IMG/VR virus record: IMGVR_UViG_3300046660_000716
Coordinates: 186,001 to 250,000 of that record
Direction: 5' to 3' (one strand)
Origin: a virus
Length of the DNA stretch: 64,000 nucleotides
Part shown: positions 1-8,472 of the stretch, piece by piece
Numbering within the stretch: position 1 is the first letter of the stretch
Layout: each line of letters opens with the position of its first letter
Made by a program: the position numbers and the translations under genes
Notes under the pieces: generated by a model
Told to the model about the DNA's origin: nothing
The model's input: only the letters and a program-made list of their open reading frames with translations
Database searches by the model: none

Positions 1-3000
1 GCGCCGCCTCGTCCTCGACCTGGATCAGGAACTGGATCAGCACGCCGTCCACGATCTCCCCGGCCACCTTGTCCCGCGTGATGCGGATCGGGGCGTTGGC
101 GCGCACGGGCTCGTCGGTCGGGGCTCCGGCGCCGGCCTTCTTGCGCTCGTCCGCCAGCCGCTCCTGCAGCCTGATGAACTTCTGCAGCGACGGCGACAGC
201 TGGTCGAGGTCCTTGTTGTAGTACGTGCGGATCTCGACCACCTTGCCGGCGTACTTCGCCACGGCCACGTTGCGTGTGAGCTCGGCGATCGCGTCGTCGA
301 ACTCCTTGCCGACCCGCGCCAGCAGCGCCGACACGTCGGCGTCGTCCGTCACGTTCTCGAACACGGCCAGCGAGTCGTTCGGCTGTACAACGGTCCCGAC
401 CTTGGCCACGCCCTGCAGGTTGGTCTTGGCGCCCAGGCTCACGGAGCGGGCCATCGTGACCAGGGCCACGGTGTCGCGCGTCAGCTTGGAGGTCACCATC
501 AGGCTGTCCTCGTACGTCTGGTCCAGCGCCACGATGGCGATGCGAGCCAGGATCCCGCTCTTGTAGCCGGTGGAGCCGTCGTCGCTCGCCGCGAAGTAGG
601 ACGGGTCGTGCGCCAGGATGTCGTCCTGGGCGAACCGCTTGCCCGGCTCCACGCCGGGGTTGAGCTTGAGCTGGGCTGTGATGTAGAAGCCGCCGCCCGA
701 GTTCTTGACCGAGCGGGGCGACATGTCCACGTAGGCCAGCTCTCCGTCGTCGTACTTGATCTTAGCCAGCTGCGCCTTCTCGTCCAGCGAGACGAACACC
801 CCTGCTTTGCGGGCCTTGTACGCGTACGTGTTGCCGATGGCGTAGGCCAGGGCCTTCTCGGCACCGGAGCCGACCAGCTGCGGCGTGTGCTTGGCGATCG
901 GCATGGTGTGTGTCGCCTGCTTGGACTGCATGCCGATCCGCGGAGGGTCGGCGTGCTGCGCCACGAACGGCGTGATCAGCTCCCCCAGGGCCAGGACCGA
1001 TGCGGCGTCCGTGGCGGCCAGGTCCAGGTCGAACCTGCCGCGCACGTCCTTCACCGCGGCCGAGTAGGCCAGGGTGCGCTTGACGCCGATCTCGGCCGAG
1101 TCGGGCGAGTAGTAGCCGAAGATGCCGCGCATCGACTTGTGGTACGCGCGCATGGCGCGATTCACGGTGCGTCCGTCGCTCAGGCCGCCGGCGGCGCCGG
1201 TCCACGTGGCCTTGCCGCGCAGCTCAGCCTCGAGCAGGGGGTTCAGCAGGGAGACCTCCTCGACGTTGGAGGCGGCCTGGACCTGGCGGATCACCTCGAC
1301 CGGGTTGACCATGAGCTTCTGCGGCGAGGCCGACTCGCGGGTGGCGCGCACGCGCTCCATCTCCTTGTGCAGCACCTTGTACAGCATCGAGTTGACCAGC
1401 TCCGGGCCGCGCAGGCGGTACGACGCCATGTCGTTCGACTCGGGGTGCTCGTTGCTCTCCAGCATGGCGCTGGCATACAGCAGGACGTGGGCCATGTCGG
1501 TTGGCAGGCCGTCCTCGGCCAGCAGGTCGCGGGTCATCGGGTCGATGAACGATGCCTGGTAGTTGACCAGCGCCTTGGCGTGGCCCGGGCCGCCGAGGCG
1601 GTCGGCGATGTGGTCCACCCAGCCCATGCCGGCCGGGCCGAAGTCCGACATCGGCCGGTCCTCGGTGTCCAGCTCCTTCAGGCCGTTGATCAGCAGCGAG
1701 TCGCGCAGGCGCGTCGGGGCGAACACCACCACGCCGTCCTCGAACCGGATGGCGTCGCTCTCTGCGTAGCGGCTCTTGCGGTAGGCGCCGGCGTCGACGA
1801 TGGAGAACTGCACCTGCGCCGCGCGCAGCATGTTCGTCAGGCCGATGTCGTAGCCCACGATGACGGCGGTCGGCAGGTACTGGCTCAGCATCTTGACGCG
1901 GCTGTACATGTACTTGCGCTGGAGGACGCTCGGCTCCGGGAGGTCGGCCGCCGGGGCGGCCTCGCGCACCATGTCGTAAATCAGGGCGCCGATGTCCTTG
2001 CCGCCCGTGGTCGACTCCGTGGTCTGGCGCACGACGCGGATGGAGCCGTCGGCCTTGCAGCCGACGATCGCGGCGCCTCCCTCCAGGTACCCGATCGGAT
2101 GGCCCCCTGCGCCGAGCGCGGCGGCGATCTTGTCGGGGGCGACCGTAGAAACCTTGGCGAGCTCCGCGTCCAGCGCCGGGCGGGAAAACACGAAGGCAGC
2201 CTTCGGACCGCGCACGGCACGGACGGTGCGCGCGATGTCGTTGTACTCGACGGTCGAGCGGTACTTCGAGTTGGCGGCCGTCGCCGAGGCCATGTCGACC
2301 TTGACGCCGGTCGGGCGCTCCTTGTCGATGCGCGCGGCCAGCAGCCGCACGTAGGAAGCTGCCGCGCTGGCGTTCTGACCGAAGCGCTCAACTGTCGCCT
2401 TGTTGTAGGCGGTGGTGATCAGCACCTCGCCGGGGCGCACCTTGATGATCGGCATCGCCAGGATCTGCTTGCTGACGTTGTACGTGTTGCCGTTCAGATA
2501 CATGTAGCCGTCGCGCGACTGGATCGGCATGTCCACGTGGATCGTGGAGCTGCGCCCCTTCGGGTCCCGGTACTGGATGGAGAGCGTCTCCTTGTGGTTC
2601 AGCGCGTCGCTGTTGGGGCGGCGCTCGATCTTCTGGACGAAGTGCGGCATCAGGGGGTCGTTCGCCAGGCTGGCGATGATCGACGCCATGTCGCGGTCGT
2701 ACGTGCCGCTGTCCAGGTAGCTCATCGTGATGCCGTCGAACTTCGGCGAGTCGATGCGCTTGTCCATGAAGCTGCCGACCGACTTGCGGCCGACGATGGG
2801 GGCTGCCTTGGTCGGCTGCGACAGGACGCCGAGGGTCAGCGGCGCGGCCTTGGCGTCGCGCTGCGGGAAGACCACCTTGTGCTGCTCCTCGCGGTACTGA
2901 GCGACCCGCTCCGACTGCTTCAGGTCGGCGGCGGTCGGAGCGGGGGCGCGCGTCGCGCTCGGCGCAGCAAGCAGGGCGGGGGCCTCCGGCGTGTCGATCG

Positions 3001-3763
3001 GCTCCTCTCCGCCGACGTCCGCGGTCTCCTCGGCGGTCAGCTCCAGGCCCTTGAAGAGCTTCTCCACGGTCGCGAGCACCGACAGCATGCGGACGCGGCC
3101 GAGGGTGCGGCGGTCCATGGGATCGAGGCGGACGACGCGGCGTCCGTCCGGGCTGATCAGTATCACGTTGTCCGGGTTGAACCCCACCACGCGCTCCGGC
3201 GTGCCCGAGACCAGCTCGAAGAGGAAGTGGTCGGTGGGAGTCTCCAGCCTGGAGATGGAGCCCAGGCGCACCTTGAGCGGCTGCACGCCCAGCGACGGGT
3301 CGAATTCCACGATCGTGATCTGCTCGCCGCCGTCGGGAGGCGAGGGGATCCAGGCGCGCAGCGTCTCGACGACCAGCTCGTGGCGCTGCGCCGCCGGCAC
3401 GCTCCACAGGGTCTCGCGCGCGAACATGGCCTGCGGAGTGATGTCGATGACCTCGCCGGACTCGGACGTGCGCTTGGCGTCGTAGGCGACGGCCTTGACA
3501 AGCCCGTCCTTGCGCGCCTGCATGGCCTCCGCGGTGCCGAAGCTCGGCATGCGGCGGGAGCGGGACGGAGTCTGGACGATGCGCGGCGCGACCGCGGTGC
3601 GGGCGTGGATCGGCTTCACCAGGTGGCCCTTGAGGGCGTGCGCGAGGAAGCCCGGCGCGTTGCCCAGCAGCACCAGGCTCACGCGCTCGTCGCCCGGGAT
3701 CGGCAGGGGCACGCTCAGCTTGACCGCGCGCCCGCTGGGGAGTTTCTGTTGTAGTGGTGTCAT
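1..3763 (-). CDS. Multi-subunit RNA polymerase beta subunit, phage-encoded (partial, 3' end outside window)
   Basis: The minus frame is open from an ATG at 3763 to the window edge, giving 1254 codons with no stop. It matches bacterial RpoB in order. Around residue 415 is 'DGYMYLNGNTYNVSKQIL', equivalent to the NGTERVIVSQ segment. Around residue 770 is the RLRGPELV region, around 959 'LVGSGAEKALA', and around 1080 'IAIVALDQTYEDS', equivalent to GYNYEDS. The last residues correspond to the stretch just before GDKxAGRHGNKG, so roughly 300 residues should lie to the left. Compared with E. coli beta, about 280 extra residues precede the first shared motif. Beta appears as one chain here, unlike the split beta of phiKZ-type phages. 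GGAACAGTC lies 25 bases upstream of the start. The long plus-strand frame antisense to it is a shadow. Confidence 0.85.
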   Translation of the reverse strand, partial: MTPLQQKLPSGRAVKLSVPLPIPGDERVSLVLLGNAPGFLAHALKGHLVKPIHARTAVAPRIVQTPSRSRRMPSFGTAEAMQARKDGLVKAVAYDAKRTSESGEVIDITPQAMFARETLWSVPAAQRHELVVETLRAWIPSPPDGGEQITIVEFDPSLGVQPLKVRLGSISRLETPTDHFLFELVSGTPERVVGFNPDNVILISPDGRRVVRLDPMDRRTLGRVRMLSVLATVEKLFKGLELTAEETADVGGEEPIDTPEAPALLAAPSATRAPAPTAADLKQSERVAQYREEQHKVVFPQRDAKAAPLTLGVLSQPTKAAPIVGRKSVGSFMDKRIDSPKFDGITMSYLDSGTYDRDMASIIASLANDPLMPHFVQKIERRPNSDALNHKETLSIQYRDPKGRSSTIHVDMPIQSRDGYMYLNGNTYNVSKQILAMPIIKVRPGEVLITTAYNKATVERFGQNASAAASYVRLLAARIDKERPTGVKVDMASATAANSKYRSTVEYNDIARTVRAVRGPKAAFVFSRPALDAELAKVSTVAPDKIAAALGAGGHPIGYLEGGAAIVGCKADGSIRVVRQTTESTTGGKDIGALIYDMVREAAPAADLPEPSVLQRKYMYSRVKMLSQYLPTAVIVGYDIGLTNMLRAAQVQFSIVDAGAYRKSRYAESDAIRFEDGVVVFAPTRLRDSLLINGLKELDTEDRPMSDFGPAGMGWVDHIADRLGGPGHAKALVNYQASFIDPMTRDLLAEDGLPTDMAHVLLYASAMLESNEHPESNDMASYRLRGPELVNSMLYKVLHKEMERVRATRESASPQKLMVNPVEVIRQVQAASNVEEVSLLNPLLEAELRGKATWTGAAGGLSDGRTVNRAMRAYHKSMRGIFGYYSPDSAEIGVKRTLAYSAAVKDVRGRFDLDLAATDAASVLALGELITPFVAQHADPPRIGMQSKQATHTMPIAKHTPQLVGSGAEKALAYAIGNTYAYKARKAGVFVSLDEKAQLAKIKYDDGELAYVDMSPRSVKNSGGGFYITAQLKLNPGVEPGKRFAQDDILAHDPSYFAASDDGSTGYKSGILARIAIVALDQTYEDSLMVTSKLTRDTVALVTMARSVSLGAKTNLQGVAKVGTVVQPNDSLAVFENVTDDADVSALLARVGKEFDDAIAELTRNVAVAKYAGKVVEIRTYYNKDLDQLSPSLQKFIRLQERLADERKKAGAGAPTDEPVRANAPIRITRDKVAGEIVDGVLIQFLIQVEDEAA

Positions 3764-3788
3764 GTTTGTGGCCCTATTGGATCTGATG

Positions 3789-3797
3789 GACTGTTCC
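3789..3797 (-). promoter_or_regulatory. Candidate upstream motif GGAACAGTC before the RNAP beta gene
   Basis: Read on the minus strand, GGAACAGTC sits 25 bases before the ATG of the RNAP beta gene. The same nine bases occur at nearly the same distance before the minus-strand operons starting at 28213 and 63845. A promoter or 5' leader element is inferred from this recurrence only. Confidence 0.4.
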
Positions 3798-3891
3798 CCA
3801 TGCCCTCCGATTTTGACCTGCGTATCGTCGGTTTCTTTGCGATTAAAAGATGGGATCCAACATTGCATCGAGGAGCTACGAAGTTCCCGAA

Positions 3892-3912
3892 TTCGAACCC
3901 AAAATTCGAATC
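3892..3912. repeat. Inverted repeat ATTCGAA-(7)-TTCGAAT in divergent intergenic region
   Basis: The space between the beta gene (leftward) and the next gene (rightward) holds a perfect 7-base inverted repeat with a 7-base spacer. It could be an operator or a small hairpin. The rest of this roughly 250-base gap shows no gene I can support; a 62-codon frame at 3800 has no ribosome binding site. Confidence 0.35.
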
Positions 3913-3983
3913 TATATCATCGTCTTGTGCAGCGCGAACTGTCGGCCGGCCGGTGGCTCGCTCAACAAACTGCGCAATCACTT

Positions 3984-3989
3984 TATAAT
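3984..3989 (+). promoter_or_regulatory. TATAAT, candidate -10 element
   Basis: A perfect TATAAT hexamer in an unusually AT-rich stretch, 22 bases before the start of the 4012 gene. No good TTGACA is seen 17 bases upstream, so the factor that would recognise it is unclear. A ribosome binding site AAGGAAG follows at about 3999-4005. Confidence 0.4.
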
Positions 3990-4011
3990 TTCAGCTGAAA
4001 GGAAGTACCCC

Positions 4012-4827
4012 ATGTCGATCAAACCAATCGGTGCAGCAGTCCGTCCAACAGTAGGCATCCGCCCAGCAATCGGCGCAGCCAAACCAGCGGCTGTCGCCGC
4101 TCCAGCAGTGAAGCCGGCCGCCGTCGCTGCCGCTCCTGCTGTAGCCGCCGAAGGTGTCGCAACCGCAGCCCCAGCTGCCGCAACCAAACCAGCCGCAGCT
4201 CCGAAAGCTGCCGCTCCGAAGGCCGCTGCCAAGCCAGCCGCCGCTGCCCCGAAGGCAGCCGCTCCAGCCAAAGCCAAGGCCGCCCCGAAGGCCGCCGCTA
4301 AAGGCGAGCTGGATGCATCCACCGAAAACGACCGCGTGCAGATCCAGCTGCCTGAAACCCTGGGCGGCCGCATCAACCAGTCCGACGTCCGCGAGCTGTT
4401 CTTCCAGTGGCTGCAGCGCAACGGCGAGCGCCTGGGCCTGCCGGTCAACAAGAAGGCCACCGCCATCAAGATCCTGGAAGCTCCGTTCCAGTTCCTGCTG
4501 GGCGAAGTGGGCGCCGACCGCGCCGAAGTCCCGTCGATCGAAGAGATCGTCACCAACGGCGGTCTGCTGAAGTACTACGAGACCAAGATCACCAACGGCG
4601 TGCACTTCAAGCAGGAATGGTTCGACGGCCGCTTCTTCAAGAACCCGCACCCTGCCGCCCCTGAAGGCTCGGCGAACATGGTCCACGGCCGCCTGTACAT
4701 CAAGCTGTCCTCGCAGCTGATCGACGGCAGCTCGATCCCTGGCGTCGGCACCAACAAGGACGACTTCCAGCCGTACGCTGAAGGCGAAGGCGGCGACGTG
4801 CCGCAAGCCGATGCCGCTGCTGAATAA
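4012..4827 (+). CDS. Ala/Pro/Lys-rich tailed protein, probably abundant; function unknown
   Basis: 271 residues. ATG 4012 is preceded by AAGGAAG at good spacing. Residues 1-100 are a low-complexity tail of Ala, Pro and Lys with repeated KAAAP-like units, resembling histone H1-type or linker sequences. Residues 105-270 look like a folded domain, with 'RELFFQWLQRNGERLGLP' near its start. Codon choice differs from most neighbours: many GCT, CCA, AAA and GAA codons, usually a sign of strong expression. It stands alone, with its own TATAAT-like box and a strong terminator. A nucleoid-like or virion protein would fit, but I do not recognise the family. Confidence 0.8.
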   Translation: MSIKPIGAAVRPTVGIRPAIGAAKPAAVAAPAVKPAAVAAAPAVAAEGVATAAPAAATKPAAAPKAAAPKAAAKPAAAAPKAAAPAKAKAAPKAAAKGELDASTENDRVQIQLPETLGGRINQSDVRELFFQWLQRNGERLGLPVNKKATAIKILEAPFQFLLGEVGADRAEVPSIEEIVTNGGLLKYYETKITNGVHFKQEWFDGRFFKNPHPAAPEGSANMVHGRLYIKLSSQLIDGSSIPGVGTNKDDFQPYAEGEGGDVPQADAAAE

Positions 4828-4851
4828 TCACCGCTTAGCTGCGTGATGTGC

Positions 4852-4881
4852 GCCCCGAACCCCTTCCAAGGGGTTCGGGGC
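4852..4881 (+). terminator. Rho-independent terminator
   Basis: Perfect stem GCCCCGAACCCC / GGGGTTCGGGGC with a 6-base loop, followed by a T-run at 4892-4897. It ends the transcript of the 4012 gene. The following 150 bases form the leader of the RNR gene; no cobalamin riboswitch was recognised there. Confidence 0.8.
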
Positions 4882-5034
4882 TCTACCTTCATTTTTTGGT
4901 TACGGGGAGCTTGCGGGCCGAGGCGGACACAACACATCATCGCCGCGCCTCCAGTCTAGGGAACCACCGTTGGGGCACAACGACTCTCCAGGGCTTTCAC
5001 GGCTCCGTCCAACACTAACACCAAAGATGACAAC

Positions 5035-6987
5035 ATGACCAAGAACGCGCCAGCAGTACCAGCCTCGACCCTGCCGATGGGCCCACAGAACCTCTTCGCC
5101 CAGCAGCTGCACGGCGAGAAGTACCGCGAGGAAGGCGAGACCTTCGTAGGATACGCCACCCGCTGGTCCACCGCGACCGCAGACGGCGCCGAGCACCAGT
5201 CCCGCGTATTCGACATGCTGGCGCACCAGCGCTTCCTGCCAGCCGGCCGCCAACAGCGCGCCGTGGGCACCTCCCACAAGATCACCGCGTTCAACTGCTT
5301 CGTGTCGTCGCCGATCCAGGACGACATGGACAACATCATGGAAACCCTGAAGCGCGGCGCGACCACCATGCGCGCGGGCGGCGGCAAGGGCTGGGACTTC
5401 TCCCCGCTGCGCCCGGCCGGCACGCCGGTGAAGGGGCTGGGCGCTGGCGCGTTCGCCTCCGGCCCGGTGTCCTTCATGGGCATGTGGGACGCGATGTGCA
5501 AGACGATCATGTCGGGCGGAGGCCGTCGCGGCGCGATGATGGCCGTGCTGCGCGTGGACCACCCGGACGTCCGCCAGTTCATCAACTCCAAGCGCACCCC
5601 GGCCGACGTCCAGCCGCTGTGGGACGTCGTCGAGCGGATGCCGGAGGGCGCCGACCGCACCGCCGCCGTCTGGGCGCTGCAGAAGACCCTGAAGCTGACC
5701 TCGTTCAACATCTCGCTGGGGATCACCGACGAGTTCATGCACGCCGTCAAGAACGATCTGCCGTTCGACCTGCGCTTCGGCGGCAAGGTCTACGAGACCG
5801 TCAGCGCCAAGGGCCTGTGGTTCGAGATCATGTCGTCGAACTGGGACTGGGCCGAGCCGGGCGTGCTGTTCATCGACCGCATCAACAAGATGAACCCGCT
5901 GTGGTACTGCGAGGTCATCGCCGCGACGAACCCTTGCGCCGAGCAGCCGCTGCCGCCGGATGGCGCCTGCCTGCTGGGCAGCTTCAACATGATCAAGTAC
6001 CTCGTCAAGCGCGAGTCGTTCGACATCGTGACGGGCGGCGACCAGCCGACCAACCGCAAGCAGTACTGGGCGATCGACTACGACCTGCTGCGCCAGGACG
6101 TGACCGACGGCGTGCGCGCCGTGGACAACGTCATCGACGTGACCATCTACCCCCTGCCCGAGCAGCAGACCGAGGCGTACAACAAGCGCCGCATGGGCCT
6201 GGGCTACACCGCGATGGCCAACCTGCTGGAGACGATGGGCTTCCCGTACGGCACGCCCGAGTACATCGCCGAGCTGGAGAAGGTCGCCAACTTCATGACC
6301 AACACGGCCTACCGCGCGTCGATCGCCCTGGCCGCCGAGAAGGGCTCGTTCCCGCTGTTCGACGCAGAGCTGTGGCTGCAGTCCGGCTTTGCCCAGTCCG
6401 GCGTGCTGGCGGACGACGTCATCGAGGGCATCCGCACCATCGGCCTGCGCAACGGCCTGCTGATGAGCATCGCCCCGACCGGCACGATCTCGCTGTGCGC
6501 CGACAACGTCAGCTCGGCAGGCGAGCCGGTGTTCCGCGCCGAGCAGAGCCGCCTGGTGACCATGCAGGACGGCCAGATCACGGTCGACCTGAACGACTAC
6601 GCCTACGACAAGTACGGCACCGTCCCGCGCACCGCCGACCAGGTGACGCCGCAGGAGCACATCGACACGCTGTGCGCCATGCAGCGCCACACCGACAGCG
6701 CCGTGTCCAAGACCTGCAACGTCACCGGCCAGGTGAACGGCCAGGGCTCCGGCATCACCTTCGAGGAGTTCGCGGAGCTGTACATGCGCGCCTACGACGG
6801 CGGCGCCAAGGGCTGCACGACGTTCAACGACTCCGGCAAGCGCATGGGCATCCTCTCCGCCAAGAAGACCAAGGTCGACGAGGCGACTGACGAGGAAGTC
6901 GAGACCGTGGTTGTGGCCGCTACCGGCACCAACGACGGCGCCGCGTGCGTCTTCGACCCGGCCACCGGCCTGCGCACCTGCGAGTAA
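5035..6987 (+). CDS. nrdJ: Class II (adenosylcobalamin-dependent) ribonucleoside-diphosphate/triphosphate reductase
   Basis: 650 residues, making deoxyribonucleotides for phage DNA synthesis. The chain aligns by eye with NrdJ-type reductases. It has an active-site Cys near 88 in 'AFNCFVSSP', a glycine-rich segment 'RAGGGKGWDFSPLRP', the radical cysteine in 'NPCAEQPLPPDGACLLGSFN' near 302, 'NKRRMGLGYTAMANLL', the phosphate-binding loop 'SIAPTGTISLCADNVSS', and two Cys near the C-terminus. No small NrdB-like radical subunit gene is adjacent, as expected for a class II enzyme, which needs B12 cofactor from the host instead and works with or without oxygen. Confidence 0.9.
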   Translation: MTKNAPAVPASTLPMGPQNLFAQQLHGEKYREEGETFVGYATRWSTATADGAEHQSRVFDMLAHQRFLPAGRQQRAVGTSHKITAFNCFVSSPIQDDMDNIMETLKRGATTMRAGGGKGWDFSPLRPAGTPVKGLGAGAFASGPVSFMGMWDAMCKTIMSGGGRRGAMMAVLRVDHPDVRQFINSKRTPADVQPLWDVVERMPEGADRTAAVWALQKTLKLTSFNISLGITDEFMHAVKNDLPFDLRFGGKVYETVSAKGLWFEIMSSNWDWAEPGVLFIDRINKMNPLWYCEVIAATNPCAEQPLPPDGACLLGSFNMIKYLVKRESFDIVTGGDQPTNRKQYWAIDYDLLRQDVTDGVRAVDNVIDVTIYPLPEQQTEAYNKRRMGLGYTAMANLLETMGFPYGTPEYIAELEKVANFMTNTAYRASIALAAEKGSFPLFDAELWLQSGFAQSGVLADDVIEGIRTIGLRNGLLMSIAPTGTISLCADNVSSAGEPVFRAEQSRLVTMQDGQITVDLNDYAYDKYGTVPRTADQVTPQEHIDTLCAMQRHTDSAVSKTCNVTGQVNGQGSGITFEEFAELYMRAYDGGAKGCTTFNDSGKRMGILSAKKTKVDEATDEEVETVVVAATGTNDGAACVFDPATGLRTCE

Positions 6988-7000
6988 GCAAGACTAGGAA

Positions 7001-7024
7001 CCCGATGCCTGCGAGGGCATCGGG
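7001..7024 (+). terminator. Hairpin after RNR gene
   Basis: CCCGATGCC / GGCATCGGG stem right after the RNR stop codon. There is no clear T-run, so it may be a weak terminator or an RNA-stability hairpin. Confidence 0.5.
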
Positions 7025-7085
7025 CTTCCATACTCGCCGTCGAAGCATTAACATTTAGCAGTGTGCAAGCCATAGAAGGAAAAAA

Positions 7086-7256
7086 ATGCGTCAACAGGGA
7101 ATTACCGCGCACTCAGGGCTGCGCGAGGCGGCGACCGTCGCAGGTGTACCAAGCAGCCCGCAGGACCAAGCAATCCATGAATACCACCGCATCCCCCCAG
7201 ACCGCCGAGTGCGCCACCGAACCGATGAACGGAGTCGCCGGCAGCATGGCGAATAA
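7086..7256 (+). CDS. Possible small ORF (56 aa) overlapping the Nudix gene start
   Basis: The ATG has an excellent ribosome binding site, AAGGA, five bases upstream. It encodes 56 residues beginning MRQQGITAHSGLREAA. Its second half is Arg/His-rich and overlaps the Nudix reading frame, which is what an out-of-frame shadow would look like. It stops just inside a possible Nudix start (ATG 7246), so it could be a translationally coupled leader. Unrecognised. Confidence 0.3.
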   Translation: MRQQGITAHSGLREAATVAGVPSSPQDQAIHEYHRIPPDRRVRHRTDERSRRQHGE

Positions 7257-7737
7257 GCGCTACGACGAGCAGCACCCCCACGGGCGCGCAGCCCTGGGCG
7301 CCGCCGTCATCCCCGTCCTCCCCGGCGCCAGCGACGACGAGCCCATGATCAAGGTGGCCGCGCTGGGCCTGGTCAACGCCTACGGCCAGGTTCTGGTCGG
7401 CTACAACAAGAAGCGCATGTGCTGGGACCTTCCGCAGGGCGTCGTGGAGCCTGGCGAGATGCCGTTCGAAGCGGCCATCCGCGAGACCGAGGAGGAAACC
7501 GGCCTCCAGGTGCAGGACGACGAGACCGAGCTGGTCGGCTGCTTCAAGCACAAGACCGTCGGCTTCATCTACCCGTGGGAGACGCACCTGTACATGGCGA
7601 ACTGCCCCAACGCCGCCGACGCCCGCAACATGGAGCCGACCAAGTGCGACGGCTACCATTGGATGCACCCGATCCAGATCCCCCAGCCGCGCGGCCTGAG
7701 CCTGCGCATGCTGATGACCCTGCTGGGTCACGTCTGA
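7177..7737 (+). CDS. Nudix hydrolase (RppH/MutT-like)
   Basis: 186 residues from ATG 7177; ATG 7246 or GTG 7063 are alternatives and none has a strong ribosome binding site. The Nudix box is clear: 'GVVEPGEMPFEAAIRETEEE' matches G-x5-E-x7-R-E-x3-E. Nearby segments 'AALGLVNAYGQVLVGYN' and 'CWDLPQGVVEPGE' resemble RppH and other dinucleotide or capped-RNA pyrophosphohydrolases. Its substrate cannot be read from sequence; nucleotide-pool cleaning or mRNA 5'-end processing are both plausible. It ends at a bidirectional terminator facing a second Nudix gene. Confidence 0.85.
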   Translation: MNTTASPQTAECATEPMNGVAGSMANKRYDEQHPHGRAALGAAVIPVLPGASDDEPMIKVAALGLVNAYGQVLVGYNKKRMCWDLPQGVVEPGEMPFEAAIRETEEETGLQVQDDETELVGCFKHKTVGFIYPWETHLYMANCPNAADARNMEPTKCDGYHWMHPIQIPQPRGLSLRMLMTLLGHV

Positions 7738-7743
7738 TAGAGA

Positions 7744-7768
7744 GCCCATGCCCGTGGAGGGCATGGGC
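7744..7768. terminator. Bidirectional terminator between convergent Nudix genes
   Basis: Stem GCCCATGCCC / GGGCATGGGC with a short loop, then a T-run near 7780-7786. It lies between the plus gene ending at 7737 and the minus gene ending at 7788. The same stem core recurs at 56294 and 56946. Confidence 0.8.
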
Positions 7769-7787
7769 GTTCCTCTGCTTCTTTTTT

Positions 7788-8462
7788 CTACAGGCCGGAC
7801 GGCTCGCCGCTAGGCAGGCGCGAGGGCTTGCTGTACTTCTCCTCGTCCGGGGGCACGCCGCCGTCCTGGCGCGACACCTCGCGGGCGTCGTCGCCGCCGT
7901 GGCCGTGCACCGTCTTGGCCTTCGCCGGGTCCAGGACCGCCTCGATGGCATCCAGCGCTCCCAGCTGGATGCGCCAGTTGCTGGAGTCCAGGTCCAGCAC
8001 GCGGTGGATCTCGGTCAGGGTCATCCAGTCCAGGGACAGGACCGAGTCCGGCTCCATGTTGCGCGGGACCGCGCCTCCGATGTCGACGCCGTAGAAGTTC
8101 AGCACGGCCTTGTCGATCGAGCCGTCCGGGGCCGCCGGGAATTCGTAGGCGCGGCTCTGGATGAACTTGCAGTTTGCCGGGGTCAGCTGGACGGTGACGC
8201 CCAGCTCCGTGTAGATCTCGCGGGCCAGCGCGGTCAGGTCGCCCTCCCCGTCGTTGCCGCCGCCCGGCAGCATGATGGTCAGGCAGCCGAACTCGGCGCG
8301 GTTGTTGACCTGCACCAGCACGCGCTTGCGCACGGCGTCGGCGATCACCGCGCGGACGCGGCGGTTCGTCGGGCGCGGGTCGCCCTGGATGGCGGGGCGG
8401 TTCTCGGGCGGCACTGCGCCCACTGCGCCGGCCAGGGTGGAGTTTTGGTTGATGTCGGTCAC
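7788..8462 (-). CDS. Nudix-family protein with modified Nudix box
   Basis: 224 residues, GTG start at 8462. The segment 'LPGGGNDGEGDLTALAREIY' followed by TELGV matches the Nudix box, except that the first Glu of the usual EE pair is Thr. The later metal-ligand Glu is kept, so catalysis is possible but not certain. The C-terminal 50 residues are hydrophilic and Pro/Asp/Lys-rich. It is the last gene of a three-gene minus operon and faces the other Nudix gene across a shared terminator. Confidence 0.7.
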   Translation of the reverse strand: MTDINQNSTLAGAVGAVPPENRPAIQGDPRPTNRRVRAVIADAVRKRVLVQVNNRAEFGCLTIMLPGGGNDGEGDLTALAREIYTELGVTVQLTPANCKFIQSRAYEFPAAPDGSIDKAVLNFYGVDIGGAVPRNMEPDSVLSLDWMTLTEIHRVLDLDSSNWRIQLGALDAIEAVLDPAKAKTVHGHGGDDAREVSRQDGGVPPDEEKYSKPSRLPSGEPSGL

Positions 8463-8472
8463 GGTGTGTCCT

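Noticed and set aside
608-3754. 1048-codon open frame on the plus strand
   Set aside because: Arg/His/Ala/Val-rich low-information protein antisense to the RNAP beta gene, whose minus frame carries clear RpoB motifs; shadow of GC-rich codon structure.
3885-3915. T-loop-like TTCGAATC suggesting a tRNA
   Set aside because: No acceptor, D or anticodon stems around it; better explained as a small inverted repeat.
3800-3988. 62-codon ORF in the divergent intergenic region
   Set aside because: No ribosome binding site, overlaps the candidate promoter, and has shadow-like composition.
4882-5034. Possible cobalamin riboswitch before the B12-dependent RNR
   Set aside because: I could not find the conserved B12-box or the expected stems in the short leader; not supported.
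4900-6690. 596-codon minus frame over the RNR gene
   Set aside because: Antisense shadow of a gene with full class II RNR motifs.
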